A stretch of 64,000 nucleotides of DNA from Salinicoccus halodurans (GTDB lineage: Bacteria > Bacillota > Bacilli > Staphylococcales > Salinicoccaceae): contig NZ_FOTB01000001.1 in the NCBI RefSeq assembly GCF_900114445.1, forward strand, positions 775,713-839,712, written 5' to 3'. This document shows, in pieces, positions 38,321 to 48,882 of the stretch. The notes under the pieces are model-generated. The model was not told where the DNA came from. It did no database searches and was given only the letters and a program-made list of their open reading frames with translations. Position 1 is the stretch's first letter, and each line of letters opens with the position of its first letter. The position numbers and the translations under genes were made by a program.

Positions 38321-38478
38321 AATGAAATCCCCCTGTTAAAAAGATAATTCCATTATACATATAGTTCTGGCAAATGTCTGAATAATTTAATAAATGAGGA
38401 AATTTAACCATAACTTGTTGTTATACTTTTCCACTTCGTTATAATTGAAATAAACCGAATAAAGAAGGAGTGTCCGAT

Positions 38479-39858
38479 TTGAAATTCCTGAAAGTTCCTC
38501 ACGCCTTCGTACTCATCTACGGTATCGTCATCCTGGCCGTTTTAATGAGTTACATAATACCGGCAGGAGAATATGATAGATATGAAACTGAACATGGTAC
38601 GACAGTTGTGGATGAAACATCATTTGCATTTACGGAACAGAGTCCGGTGCACTGGACTGAAATATTCAAAGTTGTCCCTGCAGGAATGGTTGATGCAGCG
38701 GGCATCATATTTCTGATTTTCATCATCGGCGGTGCTTTTGGAATGATAAACGGCACCGGTGCAATAGAAGCAGGAATCAATAAAATAGTATCCATATTAA
38801 AAGATAAAGAGATAATCCTGATTCCCCTGACGATGCTGATTTTTTCCTTCGGCGGCGCAACTTTCGGCATGGCTGAATCGACATTGATATTCATTCCGAT
38901 GGGAATCATACTTGCAAGATCACTCGGTATGGATGCAATGACCGGCATGGCAATGGTGGCCCTGGGCGCTGCAGCAGGCTTTGCCGGAGGCTTCATGAAT
39001 ATCTTCACTGTCGGCGTCGCCCAGGAGATCGCCGGACTGCCCTTATTCTCAGGAATGTTCTACAGGATAATCATTCAAATCATCTTTGTGTGCATCGCTG
39101 CCTTTTTTGTCTACCGGTATGGCCGGCGTGTCCAGAGAGATAAGAAGAACAGCTATGTATATGCGATTGAAAAAACTGCAGAAAACAAAAACTACGACTT
39201 CAAGGAACTGACAGCAAGGCACATGCTTGTCCTTGCCATCATACTGACCGGTCTCATATTCATCGTCTATGGCGTTGTACAGGGCTGGTCGACCGGTACG
39301 GATCTTGCTGCGATATTCCTTGCAATGGGTATATTTTCAGGGCTTGCCGGCGGAAACAGACCGAACCATATTGCCGAAGATTTCATAACCGGTGCAAAAG
39401 AAGTTACTTTCGGGGCTCTGATTGTCGGCCTTGCCCGCTGTATCCTGCTGGTACTTGAAGACGGAACCATCATCGATACGGTAATATTTGCCGTAAGTTC
39501 TATATTGGAAGGCTTTCCTGCAACGATTGCAGCGGTGGGCATGTTTTTCACCCAATTTGTAATTAATTTCTTCATCCCGTCAGGTTCGGGGCAGGCCGCG
39601 ACAACTATACCGCTCATGGCACCGATCGGCGATATCGTCGGCATACCAAGACAATCCGTCGTCCTTGCCTTCCAGATGGGAGACGGATTGTCCAATTACC
39701 TCTTCCCGACATCAGCAATCCTTATGGCGGGACTCAGCATTGCAAAAATCCCGTATGAAAAATGGTTGAGATTCGTATGGCCGGTGATGCTTACATGGAT
39801 CATAGCCAGTTCTTTGTTCATGGTGATCAGTCTGCTCATCGGCTATGGTCCATTTTAA
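38479..39858 (+). CDS. YfcC-family membrane carrier, paralogue 2
   Basis: The 459-residue paralogue of the divergent gene has the same landmarks: SYIIPAGEYDRYETE, GGAFGMINGTGAIEAGINK, TFGMAESTLIFIPMG, FFIPSGSGQAATTIPLM and QMGDGLSNYLFPTSA. Identity with paralogue 1 is clear by eye but incomplete, so this is an old duplication and the substrates may differ. Start: AAGGAG is about 8 bases before TTG 38479, while GTG 38470 abuts it. It ends at a strong terminator before folC. Confidence 0.88.
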   Translation: MKFLKVPHAFVLIYGIVILAVLMSYIIPAGEYDRYETEHGTTVVDETSFAFTEQSPVHWTEIFKVVPAGMVDAAGIIFLIFIIGGAFGMINGTGAIEAGINKIVSILKDKEIILIPLTMLIFSFGGATFGMAESTLIFIPMGIILARSLGMDAMTGMAMVALGAAAGFAGGFMNIFTVGVAQEIAGLPLFSGMFYRIIIQIIFVCIAAFFVYRYGRRVQRDKKNSYVYAIEKTAENKNYDFKELTARHMLVLAIILTGLIFIVYGVVQGWSTGTDLAAIFLAMGIFSGLAGGNRPNHIAEDFITGAKEVTFGALIVGLARCILLVLEDGTIIDTVIFAVSSILEGFPATIAAVGMFFTQFVINFFIPSGSGQAATTIPLMAPIGDIVGIPRQSVVLAFQMGDGLSNYLFPTSAILMAGLSIAKIPYEKWLRFVWPVMLTWIIASSLFMVISLLIGYGPF

Positions 39859-39874
39859 AATTCCTCAAACTTAA

Positions 39875-39910
39875 AAACCCGGTGCAATCATTCATGATTG
39901 CACCGGGTTT
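39875..39910. terminator. terminator between the YfcC-type gene and folC
   Basis: AAACCCGGTGCAATCA pairs with TGATTGCACCGGGTTT around a 4-base loop. Confidence 0.88.
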
Positions 39911-39913
39911 AAC

Positions 39914-41185
39914 CTATTGTCTGTTCATATGCTGTTTCACTTCACTGATGAAGTACAGACTGCCTGTTACCAGCAACATGTCACCATCAAATTCCTCGAT
40001 AAAATGTTTGAAATCATTTACTTCATGCTTATTTGGATGAGGGACCGCTTCATAGAGTACCCTCATGGAAAGTGCCTTCGGAAAATCAAAATGGGTCACA
40101 TTGAATTCATCCGCTATCTCTGAAAGCATATCCACCATAGTTTTTAAAGGTTTCCCTTCTATGGCAGAAAAGAGAACGGTAATCCTTCTGTTGCCGTAAT
40201 ACTGCCTCAGGGTATCCACCAGTGCCCCTACCGCCTCATTATTATGTGCCCCGTCCAGAATGACCAACGGCTCTTCCTGGATTTTTTCAATGCGGCCGGG
40301 CCATGTCATTTCTTCGACACCCCGGATCAGTTTATTGAAATCGAGTATGGCTTTTTTGTGATCATGGAGTTCCAATAATGCAGCAATGGCCAGTGCCGCA
40401 TTATCCTCCTGGTGTCTGCCCGCCATTTTCAGCCGGATATCCTGGAAATCATATTGGCCGTACTGAAATTGGAATTCACTTTCTTTCGGATCTCTGATCA
40501 GAAGGATGTCCCTGCCAAGTTCAATCCCCCTGGCGTGATTTTCATCCAGCACTTTGTATATATAATCCCTTGCCGTATCATCTTTGACACTGAATACAAG
40601 GGGGGTTCCCGGCTTGATGACGCCGCTTTTATCCCTGGCGATGTCAAGCAGTGTGTCCCCGAGAATATTAGTATGGTCCAGACCGATACCCGTTAATACT
40701 GTCATAATCGGTTCAAATACATTTGTAGAATCATTTGCGGCACCAAGTCCCGCTTCTATAATGACAAAATCCATGGATCGCAGTCTGCCGAAATAAACAA
40801 ACATCATCATCGTAATGATTTCAAATTCCGTCGCTGTACCAAGATCCGTCTCCTCTTCCATTTGTTCACTGACAGGCCGCACAATTTCGACGAGCCGGAC
40901 GATATCTTCATCACTGATCGGTTGGCCATCCACTGAAATGCGCTCATTGAATGTCTCTATATAAGGCGAGGTGAATGTCCCCACTTCATAATTGTTGTGA
41001 TTCAGTGCATTTCTCATATATGAAACGGTGGACCCTTTGCCGTTCGTTCCCACGACATGTATCCCATTGATATTCTTCTCAGGATTTCCTAGTCGCCCGA
41101 GCATCCATTTCATCCGCCTGACACCGGGTTTGATTCCGAATTTGATACGTTCATGAATCCAGTCGAGGCCGTCTTTATAATTCAT
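39914..41185 (-). CDS. folC: folylpolyglutamate synthase / dihydrofolate synthase
   Basis: FolC adds glutamate to (dihydro)folate and may also make dihydrofolate. The 423-residue protein has the Mur-ligase fold: P-loop GTNGKGST at 46-53, TSPYIETFNERI in the folate loop, DFVIIEAGLGAANDSTN, GLDHTNILGDTL, and RIEKIQEEPLVILDGAHNNEA in the C-terminal domain. It lies 3 bases after valS, the classic Gram-positive valS-folC pair, so it is transcribed from the T-box promoter. The AAAGGG used for its start lies within the end of valS. Confidence 0.95.
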   Translation of the reverse strand: MNYKDGLDWIHERIKFGIKPGVRRMKWMLGRLGNPEKNINGIHVVGTNGKGSTVSYMRNALNHNNYEVGTFTSPYIETFNERISVDGQPISDEDIVRLVEIVRPVSEQMEEETDLGTATEFEIITMMMFVYFGRLRSMDFVIIEAGLGAANDSTNVFEPIMTVLTGIGLDHTNILGDTLLDIARDKSGVIKPGTPLVFSVKDDTARDYIYKVLDENHARGIELGRDILLIRDPKESEFQFQYGQYDFQDIRLKMAGRHQEDNAALAIAALLELHDHKKAILDFNKLIRGVEEMTWPGRIEKIQEEPLVILDGAHNNEAVGALVDTLRQYYGNRRITVLFSAIEGKPLKTMVDMLSEIADEFNVTHFDFPKALSMRVLYEAVPHPNKHEVNDFKHFIEEFDGDMLLVTGSLYFISEVKQHMNRQ

Positions 41186-41188
41186 CTT

Positions 41189-43816
41189 CTAACCCTTTCT
41201 TTCAAGGCTTTCCAGACGTTCTTTCACTTCATTGTACTGAGACTGGTAGCCGAGCTTTTTCTCTTTTTCCTTGTCCACAACATCCTGGGGGGCATTACTC
41301 ACAAACTTTTCATTGCCCAGTTTGCCATCCACACGTTTGAGTTCTCCTTCGAGACGTTTCAACTCCTGCTCAAGGCGTGCGATTTCCTCTTTCATATCAA
41401 TGAGCCCGGAGAGCGGCAGAATGACTGTGGCACCTTTGACGACGTCAGTTTTCGCATCATCTTCCACCTGGATGCTTTCTGAAATCTCAAGGGATCCCGG
41501 ATTACAGAACCTGTCGATATAGCTGCGGTTTGTCTCTACTGCAGCCCGTCTTTCCTGATCTTTGACTTCAATCTGGATATCGATCGGTTTGGACAGAGGG
41601 GAATTGACAGCACTTCTGGTCTGTCTTACAGATTTGATGATATCCACGAGAAGCGCCATGCCTTCCTTGGATTCTGGATACTTATGATTTTCATCAGATT
41701 CCGGCCATTCACTGATGACGATGGAACGGTCCCGGTCGATTGTCTGATATATCTCCTCCGTTACGAAAGGCATGAACGGATGGAGCATTTTCAGGATACT
41801 GTCGAGTGTGTGGAGCAGAACTGAACGCGTCATCGCTTTTTCTTCTTCCGTACCTTCTGTCATCGGTACTTTCGCCATTTCGATATACCAGTCACAGAAC
41901 TCATCCCAGATGAAGTTATAAAGAATACGCCCCACTTCACCAAATTCATATTTTTCGGACAGCCTTGTAACATCTTCGATCGTTTCGTTCAGACGTGTCA
42001 GAATCCATTCATCGGCAAGCGTCTTCTTCCCATCCAGATTGATGTCTTCCATGCCAAAATCTTCACCGATATTCATCAGACTGAATCTTGATGCGTTCCA
42101 TATTTTATTAATAAAGTTCCATACGGATTCCACTTTATCATCGGAATATTTGAGATCCTGACCCGGTGTTGATCCCGTTGCCAGGAAGTACCGCATTGCA
42201 TCGGCTCCATAATTTTCAATGACATCCATAGGATCGACACCATTGCCCAGTGATTTGGACATTTTACGGTTCTGTTCATCGCGCACCAGTCCATGCAGAA
42301 GTACATCTTCAAACGGATTTTCCCCTGTATGTTCGAGTGAGGAGAAGATCATTCTCGCGACCCAGAAGAATATGATGTCATAGCCTGTGACAAGCACATT
42401 GGTCGGGAAGAACTTTTTAAGGTCTTCTGTTTCTTCCGGCCAGCCCATTGTAGAAAACGGCCACAGGGCGCTGGAGAACCATGTATCCAGTACATCTTCA
42501 TCCTGTTCCCAGTTTTCAACATCTGCCGGCGGTTCCATCCCGACATGGATCTCTCCTGATTCCTTATGGTACCAGGCAGGAATCTGATGCCCCCACCAAA
42601 GCTGCCGTGAAATGCACCAGTCACGGATATCTCCCATCCACCGGCGGAATGTCGCATCAAAGCGCTCAGGCACGAAATTGATCGGATCATCAGAATCCTG
42701 GTTAGCGAGACTTCTGCCTGCAAGCTCATCCATGCTGACAAACCACTGTGTGGATAAGTAAGGTTCAACAACCGCATCGCTCCGTTCGGAATGTCCGACA
42801 GAGTGGAGGTGAGGCTCGATTTCAATCATGAAACCTTCATCTTTGAGATCGCTGACCAGCGCCTTACGGCACTCGAAGCGGTCCATGCCTGCATACTTGC
42901 CTGCAAGCTCATTCATCGAACCATCTGGATGCATGACATTGATCCGTTCCAGATTGTGGCGTTCACCGATGACAAAGTCGTTCGGATCATGCGCCGGTGT
43001 CACTTTCATCACGCCGGTACCAAATTCTTTATCCACGTAGCCATCCGCAATGATCGGCAGTTTTCTGCCGATGATCGGCAGTATGGCATGCTTGCCGATG
43101 ACATCTTTATATCGTTCGTCCTCAGGATGCACGACAATGGCTGTATCCCCGAGCATCGTTTCCGGACGTGTCGTGGCTATCTCTACATGGCCTCCGTCCT
43201 CCAGAGGATATTTCACATGATAGAAATTCCCTTCGACCTCTTTATGGATCACTTCGATATCACTCAGTGCCGTCTCGGTTGCAGGATCCCAGTTGATGAT
43301 ATATTCTCCGCGGTAGATGAGGCCTTTATTATACATATCCACAAATACTTTGCGCACTGCCTTGGACAGTCCTTCATCCATTGTAAAGCGTTCTTTGTCA
43401 TAATCCAGGCCGAGTCCGAGTTTTTCCCACTGGCTTCTGATAAAACTTGCATACTCCTCTTTCCAGTCCCATGTATGTTCCAGAAACTTTTCACGTCCGA
43501 TTTCATGGCGGTTAATGCCCTGTTCACGGAGTCTCGCATCCACTTTGGCCTGGGTCGCTATCCCTGCGTGATCCATCCCTGGCAGGTACAGTACTTCATA
43601 GCCCTGCATCCGCTTCATCCGTGTGATGATATCCTGCAGTGTCGTATCCCACGCATGTCCAAGGTGAAGCTTACCCGTTACGTTCGGCGGTGGGATGACG
43701 ATTGAGTAAGGTTCTTTTTCTGATTTGGCATCAGATTTGAAGTAGCCTGCCTCCACCCATTTTTTATACTTCCCTGTTTCAACCTTCGTTGGATTGTATT
43801 TCGTCGGCATATCCAT
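41189..43816 (-). CDS. valS: valyl-tRNA synthetase
   Basis: ValRS is a class I synthetase that charges tRNA-Val and edits mischarged threonine. The 875-residue protein has HLGHAW (51-56) after PPPNVTGKL, the catalytic KMSKS in [14 protein letters not shown], the editing domain in the middle, and a C-terminal coiled-coil arm (last 65 residues, [20 protein letters not shown]) that holds tRNA. Start: AGGAGAG is 6 bases before ATG 43816; the longer frame would run into the T-box. It forms an operon with folC. Confidence 0.97.
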   Translation of the reverse strand: MDMPTKYNPTKVETGKYKKWVEAGYFKSDAKSEKEPYSIVIPPPNVTGKLHLGHAWDTTLQDIITRMKRMQGYEVLYLPGMDHAGIATQAKVDARLREQGINRHEIGREKFLEHTWDWKEEYASFIRSQWEKLGLGLDYDKERFTMDEGLSKAVRKVFVDMYNKGLIYRGEYIINWDPATETALSDIEVIHKEVEGNFYHVKYPLEDGGHVEIATTRPETMLGDTAIVVHPEDERYKDVIGKHAILPIIGRKLPIIADGYVDKEFGTGVMKVTPAHDPNDFVIGERHNLERINVMHPDGSMNELAGKYAGMDRFECRKALVSDLKDEGFMIEIEPHLHSVGHSERSDAVVEPYLSTQWFVSMDELAGRSLANQDSDDPINFVPERFDATFRRWMGDIRDWCISRQLWWGHQIPAWYHKESGEIHVGMEPPADVENWEQDEDVLDTWFSSALWPFSTMGWPEETEDLKKFFPTNVLVTGYDIIFFWVARMIFSSLEHTGENPFEDVLLHGLVRDEQNRKMSKSLGNGVDPMDVIENYGADAMRYFLATGSTPGQDLKYSDDKVESVWNFINKIWNASRFSLMNIGEDFGMEDINLDGKKTLADEWILTRLNETIEDVTRLSEKYEFGEVGRILYNFIWDEFCDWYIEMAKVPMTEGTEEEKAMTRSVLLHTLDSILKMLHPFMPFVTEEIYQTIDRDRSIVISEWPESDENHKYPESKEGMALLVDIIKSVRQTRSAVNSPLSKPIDIQIEVKDQERRAAVETNRSYIDRFCNPGSLEISESIQVEDDAKTDVVKGATVILPLSGLIDMKEEIARLEQELKRLEGELKRVDGKLGNEKFVSNAPQDVVDKEKEKKLGYQSQYNEVKERLESLERKG

Positions 43817-43845
43817 GATAATCTCTCCTTTTATTTTTCGCATAA

Positions 43846-44075
43846 TAAAAACCCCCATCCAAAAATAGGACGGAAGTTCCGCGGTACCACCTAAATTCAG
43901 CATATGTATATGCTGCACTTGTAATGATTAACGCTCATCAGACGTCCCGCCCTACTTCCAGTTCAGACGAAAGCAACAGGCAGACTACATTCACGGTAAG
44001 CTTCGGTATGTTCTCAGCCTGTACATACTCTCTTCGACCCGCTTTACCGGAACCTTCTGCCATAATGTTTATAGA
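43846..44075 (-). promoter_or_regulatory. T-box leader controlling valS-folC
   Basis: On the reverse strand the T-box sequence AGGTGGTACCGCGG lies at 43896-43883, followed by the terminator CCGTCC-loop-GGATGG and a T run. Upstream there is a Stem I with the AGAGAGTA element and a specifier-loop candidate GAATGTAG with a GTA (valine) codon at 43988-43986. Known: uncharged cognate tRNA stabilises the antiterminator. Inference: valine starvation raises valS-folC. The specifier position was assigned by eye. Confidence 0.92.
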
Positions 44076-44084
44076 TTTAAGTTT

Positions 44085-44113
44085 ATAGTATTCCAACGAT
44101 ACTGAACTGTCAA
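44085..44113 (-). promoter_or_regulatory. sigma-A promoter of the valS T-box operon
   Basis: TTGACA (44113-44108), 17-base spacer, TACTAT (44090-44085) on the reverse strand, overlapping the end of the AbrB-type gene at 44110. Confidence 0.75.
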
Positions 44114-45183
44114 GTTTCTTCCCCGTCGCGCCTCCGCCGTGTGCGGTTCCTCGACAGGATGATATTGATGACCGGTGCCACCACCAGCAGTATGAAGAAA
44201 ATACGGAATATATGATAACTTGAGATCATTGCGATGTTGGCTCCTGTCTCCACTGCCACGATGATGATCTGGCCGATGCCGCCCGGCGCTGCACTCAGGA
44301 ACAGGTCATTGAAGTTATGCTCTGTGAACAGGATGAACAGGATGACGATCAGCATCGTTCCCAGTATAAGGAGCACATTCTGGATAAGCATCGAAATGAC
44401 CATGCGTCTGTTGAGTCTGTTGATGAGAGATGAAATCTGGAGGCCGATCCGGATGCCAAATAATATCTGTGCAAAATACATGAATTCCACGTTCAGTGAA
44501 AATATTTGATCTGTAGTGAGGTTCCACGTAAGAATGCTGATCATCGGTGCAATCATCACAGGGACGGGGAACTTCAAAAACTTCATGATGAAAATAAGTA
44601 AGACGGCTCCTGCCGCAAGAATGAGCATTTCAGGGGCGAGCACTGAAGTAAAGTCCGGTGCAGCATCTTCCGGAATGCCGGGAGGCGCGCCTGAAAACAT
44701 GCTGGCGATGAAAGGGACGAATATCACCACCAGCACGATCCGTGACATCTGTGTCAAAGTGACAAGAAGCAGATCTGCCCGCTTCTCCTCTTCAGCCATG
44801 ATGATCATCTGGGAAAGTGCCCCCGGGATTGTAGCAAGGACTGCCGATTCATATGTACATCCTGTGAGTTTCATAAAAAACTTCGCCAATAGAAGGCTGA
44901 GGGCAATAACCATTAAAGACAGCAGCACGATATTAAATACATCATTTTGCATATCCAATACGGTTTCCTTTGTAAAAGTAGTCCCTATTTCAATCCCGAT
45001 GATGAATATCCCCAAGTCTCCCATCCATTTTTTAAATCCGGTGACAGGTCCGTATATACGGTAGAATATCACCGTTGCGATCATGGATCCGAAGAGCCAC
45101 GGTAAAATCATGCCGACTTCCTGCAGCAGCCAGGAAAGGATGAATGCTGCGATGAAAAGATACAGCAGCCTTAAATATTTCAA
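44110..45183 (-). CDS. AbrB-family membrane protein (duplicated AbrB domain)
   Basis: This 357-residue polytopic membrane protein of the family named AbrB after a membrane duplication (not the DNA-binding AbrB) is built of two similar halves. The first half has EVGMILPWLFGSMIATV and ATIPGALSQMIIMAEEE; the second has FNDLFLSAAPGGIGQIIIVA. The PGAL/PGGIGQ pair marks the repeats. Function is unknown; some relatives are called ammonia monooxygenase-like without proof. TTG 45183 follows GGAGGTG by 6 bases and is chosen. The longer frame upstream crosses the cytochrome gene terminator. It is not coupled to valS. Confidence 0.8.
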   Translation of the reverse strand: MKYLRLLYLFIAAFILSWLLQEVGMILPWLFGSMIATVIFYRIYGPVTGFKKWMGDLGIFIIGIEIGTTFTKETVLDMQNDVFNIVLLSLMVIALSLLLAKFFMKLTGCTYESAVLATIPGALSQMIIMAEEEKRADLLLVTLTQMSRIVLVVIFVPFIASMFSGAPPGIPEDAAPDFTSVLAPEMLILAAGAVLLIFIMKFLKFPVPVMIAPMISILTWNLTTDQIFSLNVEFMYFAQILFGIRIGLQISSLINRLNRRMVISMLIQNVLLILGTMLIVILFILFTEHNFNDLFLSAAPGGIGQIIIVAVETGANIAMISSYHIFRIFFILLVVAPVINIILSRNRTRRRRDGEET

Positions 45184-45253
45184 TTGATGCACCTCCTCAT
45201 CCTGGTTTTTTGCATGTTGACGATTATCCCGCAGGGCGGGGAACAGAAACAAC

Positions 45254-45284
45254 AAAAACTTCCACATTGCATGCGGAAGTTTTC
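45254..45284 (-). terminator. terminator of the cytochrome c gene
   Basis: On the reverse strand AAAACTTCC pairs with GGAAGTTTT, followed by further T. Confidence 0.75.
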
Positions 45285-45291
45285 GTTTCAA

Positions 45292-45837
45292 TTATTGACC
45301 TGCCATAAATTCATAAAGTGCAGTCAGATCTTCGTCAGCAATCTGATCCTGACTGAAAGCCGGCATTGAACCCTTGCCTTTCCTTACTGTCTCAGTGAAT
45401 GTCGCTTCATCAAGACTTGTACCTGCCAGTGCCGGTCCCATGCCGCCCGAGAAATCTTGTCCGTGACATGAAGCACAGTTATCGCGGGCAAATCCTTCAG
45501 CATCGAAGTCTCCTGTAGAGGCCTGCTCACCGCCGCCTTCTTCGGAGCTTTCTTCTCCGCCACCTTCTCCGCCGGATGATTCTTCAGAAGACTCCTCTTC
45601 CTCGCTGCCTCCGGTAAGTGCAACACCGCCGTTACCGGTAGCAAGATGGATGATGAGAGGGATAAGTAACAAAACGATGATGATCGGAGTGATCCAAACA
45701 AGTGGATTCTTCTTATCATTTTCAGTGTGTTCAATCATTTCTCTGTTTTGGCCGTCGACATAAGTTTTATCTTTGTCTTTCAGCCCTTTCATGTACTTGT
45801 CTTTATCGGACACATGTTTGTCCTTATCATTTGCCAT
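45292..45837 (-). CDS. membrane-anchored cytochrome c (c551-type)
   Basis: The 181-residue protein has a charged cytoplasmic N-terminus rich in DKDK repeats, one membrane helix (about 49-66), a low-complexity Glu/Ser/Gly linker (about 75-110), and a C-terminal haem domain. The haem site is NCASCHGQDFSGGMGP, with a likely distal methionine in GKGSMPAFSQ. Such small cytochromes carry electrons outside the membrane to a terminal oxidase. Start: GGAGG precedes ATG 45837 by about 8 bases. It is located near the haem operon but transcribed separately. The unusually long charged N-terminus is atypical. Confidence 0.9.
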   Translation of the reverse strand: MANDKDKHVSDKDKYMKGLKDKDKTYVDGQNREMIEHTENDKKNPLVWITPIIIVLLLIPLIIHLATGNGGVALTGGSEEEESSEESSGGEGGGEESSEEGGGEQASTGDFDAEGFARDNCASCHGQDFSGGMGPALAGTSLDEATFTETVRKGKGSMPAFSQDQIADEDLTALYEFMAGQ

Positions 45838-45910
45838 GTGCACAACCTCCATTTATATGTTTAACTCAATTATACACTTTATTTTTTTTCCGTAAACGGT
45901 ATAAAGACAC

Positions 45911-47197
45911 TTATTCTGCTTTAATTTTATCCAGGGCATTATTGAATGCAGTCAAAGTTTTTTGGATGTCTTCCTCAGTATGTTTAGTGGACAGGAACAT
46001 ACCTTCGAATTGGGAAGGTGGCAGATATACGCCTTCTTCAAGAAGGTTGCGGTACATTTTCGCAAACAAATCAAGGTCACTTGTGTTCGCAGAATCGAAA
46101 TCTGTCACAGGCCCTTCAGTCAGGAAGAAACCGAGCATTGAACCGGCACGGTTTACTGTAATCGGGAAACCTTTTTCCTTGAAGATTTCCTTAAGGCCCT
46201 GCTCCAGCAGATCACCGAGCTTATTGAAATGATCATAGCTCTCAGGCGTCAATTGTTTTAATGTTTCAAGTCCTGCAGTCATTGCAAGCGGGTTACCGGA
46301 AAGCGTTCCCGCCTGATAGATGTCCCCTGTCGGAGCAATATGTTCCATGATATCCCTGCGTCCGCCGTAGGCACCGACCGGCAGACCTCCGCCGATGACT
46401 TTGCCAAGGCATGTGAGGTCAGGCTTGATATCAAAATGCCCCTGGGCAGAATTGTATCCGACTCTGAAACCTGTCATGACTTCATCGAAGATGAGCAGTG
46501 TGCCGTTTTCTTCTGTCAGCTCACGTACAAAGTTCAAATACCCTTCCACGGGAGGAACCACTCCCATATTGCCGGCAACAGGCTCCATGATGACTGCCGC
46601 GATATCTTCACCGAATTGATTGAATGCTTCTTTCAGGCTTTCCTCATCGTTGTACGGTACTGTGATCGTATTTGCCGCCGTTCCTTCAGGCACCCCCGGG
46701 GAATCCGGAAGTCCAAGTGTCGCGACGCCACTGCCCGCTTTTATAAGCAGGGAATCACTGTGGCCGTGGTAGCATCCTTCAAATTTAAGTATTTTACTGC
46801 GTCCGGTAAACCCTCTTGCAAGACGCAGTGCAGCAAGCGTCGCCTCTGTGCCGGATGACACCATGCGTATCATTTCAACTGACGGTACACGGTCGATGAC
46901 GAGCTCTGCCAGCTCGTTTTCCGATGAAGTGGGAGCACCGAAACTTGTTCCTTTTTTAGCCGCTTCTGAAACAGCATTTACCACTGTGTCATCACTGTGG
47001 CCGAGGATCAGCGGGCCGAAACTGAGCACATAATCGATATATTCGTTGCCGTCAACATCATATGTTCTGGCATCTTTGGCATGGTCGATGAACAGCGGGT
47101 CCATCCCCACAGAGTTGAATGCTCTTACCGGACTGTTCACACCACCCGGCATGAGTTCTTTTGCTTTTTTATAGAGTGACTTCGAATTTTCGTACAT
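45911..47197 (-). CDS. hemL: glutamate-1-semialdehyde 2,1-aminomutase
   Basis: HemL turns glutamate-1-semialdehyde into 5-aminolevulinate using PLP. The 428-residue protein has [13 protein letters not shown] near the start, MVSSGTEAT (112-120), [16 protein letters not shown], and the PLP lysine Lys266 in [14 protein letters not shown]. With start ATG 47197 it has the usual family length. It begins 1 base after the hemB stop, so translation is coupled. It is the last gene of hemAXCDBL. Confidence 0.96.
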   Translation of the reverse strand: MYENSKSLYKKAKELMPGGVNSPVRAFNSVGMDPLFIDHAKDARTYDVDGNEYIDYVLSFGPLILGHSDDTVVNAVSEAAKKGTSFGAPTSSENELAELVIDRVPSVEMIRMVSSGTEATLAALRLARGFTGRSKILKFEGCYHGHSDSLLIKAGSGVATLGLPDSPGVPEGTAANTITVPYNDEESLKEAFNQFGEDIAAVIMEPVAGNMGVVPPVEGYLNFVRELTEENGTLLIFDEVMTGFRVGYNSAQGHFDIKPDLTCLGKVIGGGLPVGAYGGRRDIMEHIAPTGDIYQAGTLSGNPLAMTAGLETLKQLTPESYDHFNKLGDLLEQGLKEIFKEKGFPITVNRAGSMLGFFLTEGPVTDFDSANTSDLDLFAKMYRNLLEEGVYLPPSQFEGMFLSTKHTEEDIQKTLTAFNNALDKIKAE

Positions 47198-47198
47198 A

Positions 47199-48179
47199 CT
47201 ATTCCATCCCTTCATCGATCATTCTGCAAATATCTTTTGCGAAATAAGTGATAATCATATCTGCTCCGGCACGCTTCATGGATACCATCTGTTCCATGAT
47301 GACCGCTTCATCAAGAAGTCCCATATCCACAGCAGTCCGGGTCATTGAATACTCTCCGCTCACGTTATAGGCGATAACCGGAACGTTGGAATTATTGCGT
47401 ACGTCCCTGATGATATCAAGATACGACAATGCAGGTTTTACAATCATCATATCGCACCCTTCAGCAAGGTCGCTCTCAAGTTCCCTCTGTGCCTCCAGAC
47501 GGTTGGCAGGATCCATCTGATATGTTCTCCTGTCGCCGAATGACGGCGTGGATTCTGCTGCATCCCTGAACGGGCCATAGAATTTCGAAGAATATTTAAT
47601 GCCGTAGCTCATGATCGGGATGTGTCTGAATCCATTATCATCCAGACCTTTCCTGATTTCACTTACAAAGCCGTCCATCATGTTGCTTGGTGCAATGATA
47701 TCCGCTCCGGCTTTCGCCTGGGAAACCGCCGTTCTTACGAGCAGAGGCAGTGTAAGGTCGTTATCGACATCCTGCGTTTTGCTGTCTATCAGACCGCAAT
47801 GCCCGTGATCTGTATATTCACAAAGGCATGTATCCAATATTACAAGAATTTCGGGATAATGTTTCTTGCTCAATCTGCATGCTTCCTGCACGACACCGTG
47901 GTCATGATAGGCGCCTGTGCCTTCCGGATCTTTTTCGTTCGGAATGCCGAAGAAGATCACGGATTTTATCCCCAGATCATTCACTTCCGCAAGTTCTTTT
48001 TCAAGCAGGTTCAGAGAAACCTGGAATACGCCTTTCATGGAAGGCACTTCTTTCCTTACATCATCTGCCTCCACAACAAAAATTGGATAGATGAGATCTT
48101 CTTTCCCTACTTTTGTCTCTCTGACCATATCACGCATATATGCCGTTCTTCTCATACGGCGATGTCTGTCAAAATTCAT
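47199..48179 (-). CDS. hemB: porphobilinogen synthase (5-aminolevulinate dehydratase)
   Basis: HemB joins two 5-aminolevulinates to porphobilinogen. The 326-residue protein has a cysteine-rich zinc site, Cys118, Cys120 and Cys128 in [15 protein letters not shown], so it is the zinc-dependent class. The two active-site lysines are Lys195 ([15 protein letters not shown]) and Lys248 ([13 protein letters not shown]). GAGGTG precedes ATG 48179 by 5 bases; a longer frame into hemD is not used. It sits 10 bases after hemD. Confidence 0.96.
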   Translation of the reverse strand: MNFDRHRRMRRTAYMRDMVRETKVGKEDLIYPIFVVEADDVRKEVPSMKGVFQVSLNLLEKELAEVNDLGIKSVIFFGIPNEKDPEGTGAYHDHGVVQEACRLSKKHYPEILVILDTCLCEYTDHGHCGLIDSKTQDVDNDLTLPLLVRTAVSQAKAGADIIAPSNMMDGFVSEIRKGLDDNGFRHIPIMSYGIKYSSKFYGPFRDAAESTPSFGDRRTYQMDPANRLEAQRELESDLAEGCDMMIVKPALSYLDIIRDVRNNSNVPVIAYNVSGEYSMTRTAVDMGLLDEAVIMEQMVSMKRAGADMIITYFAKDICRMIDEGME

Positions 48180-48189
48180 CTTAGCACCT

Positions 48190-48882
48190 CTATCTAATAC
48201 TTTTTTCCAACAGAACAAACATGTTCTGCAACGTCTCTTTTTCCGGCTGCACACTCTTGACATGATATTTTTCCAAAGCTTCGTTTGTCACATGACCGAT
48301 GGCGACAACAATTACACCATCCAGTTTCTCCGGACTGATTTTTTCCATGAATGTATCCACCCCGGAAGGACTTGAGAAAGTGATTGCATACGGGTGTGTC
48401 TGCAGAAGTCTTTCAATCCGTCCTAGCGATTTCATGTTAGGGACGGGATGATACAGCCTGAAACGGGTGACATCTGCACCTGCCCGGTTCAGATAATCAT
48501 ACATGAGCGGACGTGCGTTCGCACTGACAGGGTAAAGAATCCGTTCGCCTTTTTTGGCATCAAACTCTTCCATGAACTTTTCCTGTGTATACCCACTCGG
48601 TTCAAAATCGACATTCAGACCATGGGCAGCCATCGTCTCGCTTGTTTTTTTGCCGATACTTGCAAGCTTTTTATACCTGACCCTGTCCAAAAACGGGATG
48701 AAGTGTTCTACAGCGTTCGGACTTGTCAAAACCAGCCATTCATAATCCCCGTCCAATATATGATCATTAAACGGCAGAAGTTCAGTCTTGATTACGGGGA
48801 CATGCTCAACTTCAAATTCATCCGTACAGGCATTTCCCATCCTGCTCTGTGTCACGAGGACGAGCGGCTTAGAGTGATTCAT
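48190..48882 (-). CDS. hemD: uroporphyrinogen-III synthase
   Basis: HemD closes and inverts ring D of hydroxymethylbilane. HemD proteins are poorly conserved. This 230-residue protein has the two-domain pattern with [11 protein letters not shown] at the start, [48 protein letters not shown] and [14 protein letters not shown]. Its start (ATG 48882) lies inside the end of hemC, a 14-base overlap. Position in the operon between hemC and hemB supports the call. Confidence 0.92.
   Translation of the reverse strand: MNHSKPLVLVTQSRMGNACTDEFEVEHVPVIKTELLPFNDHILDGDYEWLVLTSPNAVEHFIPFLDRVRYKKLASIGKKTSETMAAHGLNVDFEPSGYTQEKFMEEFDAKKGERILYPVSANARPLMYDYLNRAGADVTRFRLYHPVPNMKSLGRIERLLQTHPYAITFSSPSGVDTFMEKISPEKLDGVIVVAIGHVTNEALEKYHVKSVQPEKETLQNMFVLLEKSIR

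Noticed and set aside
43817..43918. N-terminal extension of valS
   Set aside because: It translates through the T-box terminator; ATG 43816 has AGGAGAG at 6 bases.
45184..45291. N-terminal extension of the AbrB-type gene
   Set aside because: It overlaps the terminator hairpin of the cytochrome gene; TTG 45183 has GGAGGTG at the right spacing.
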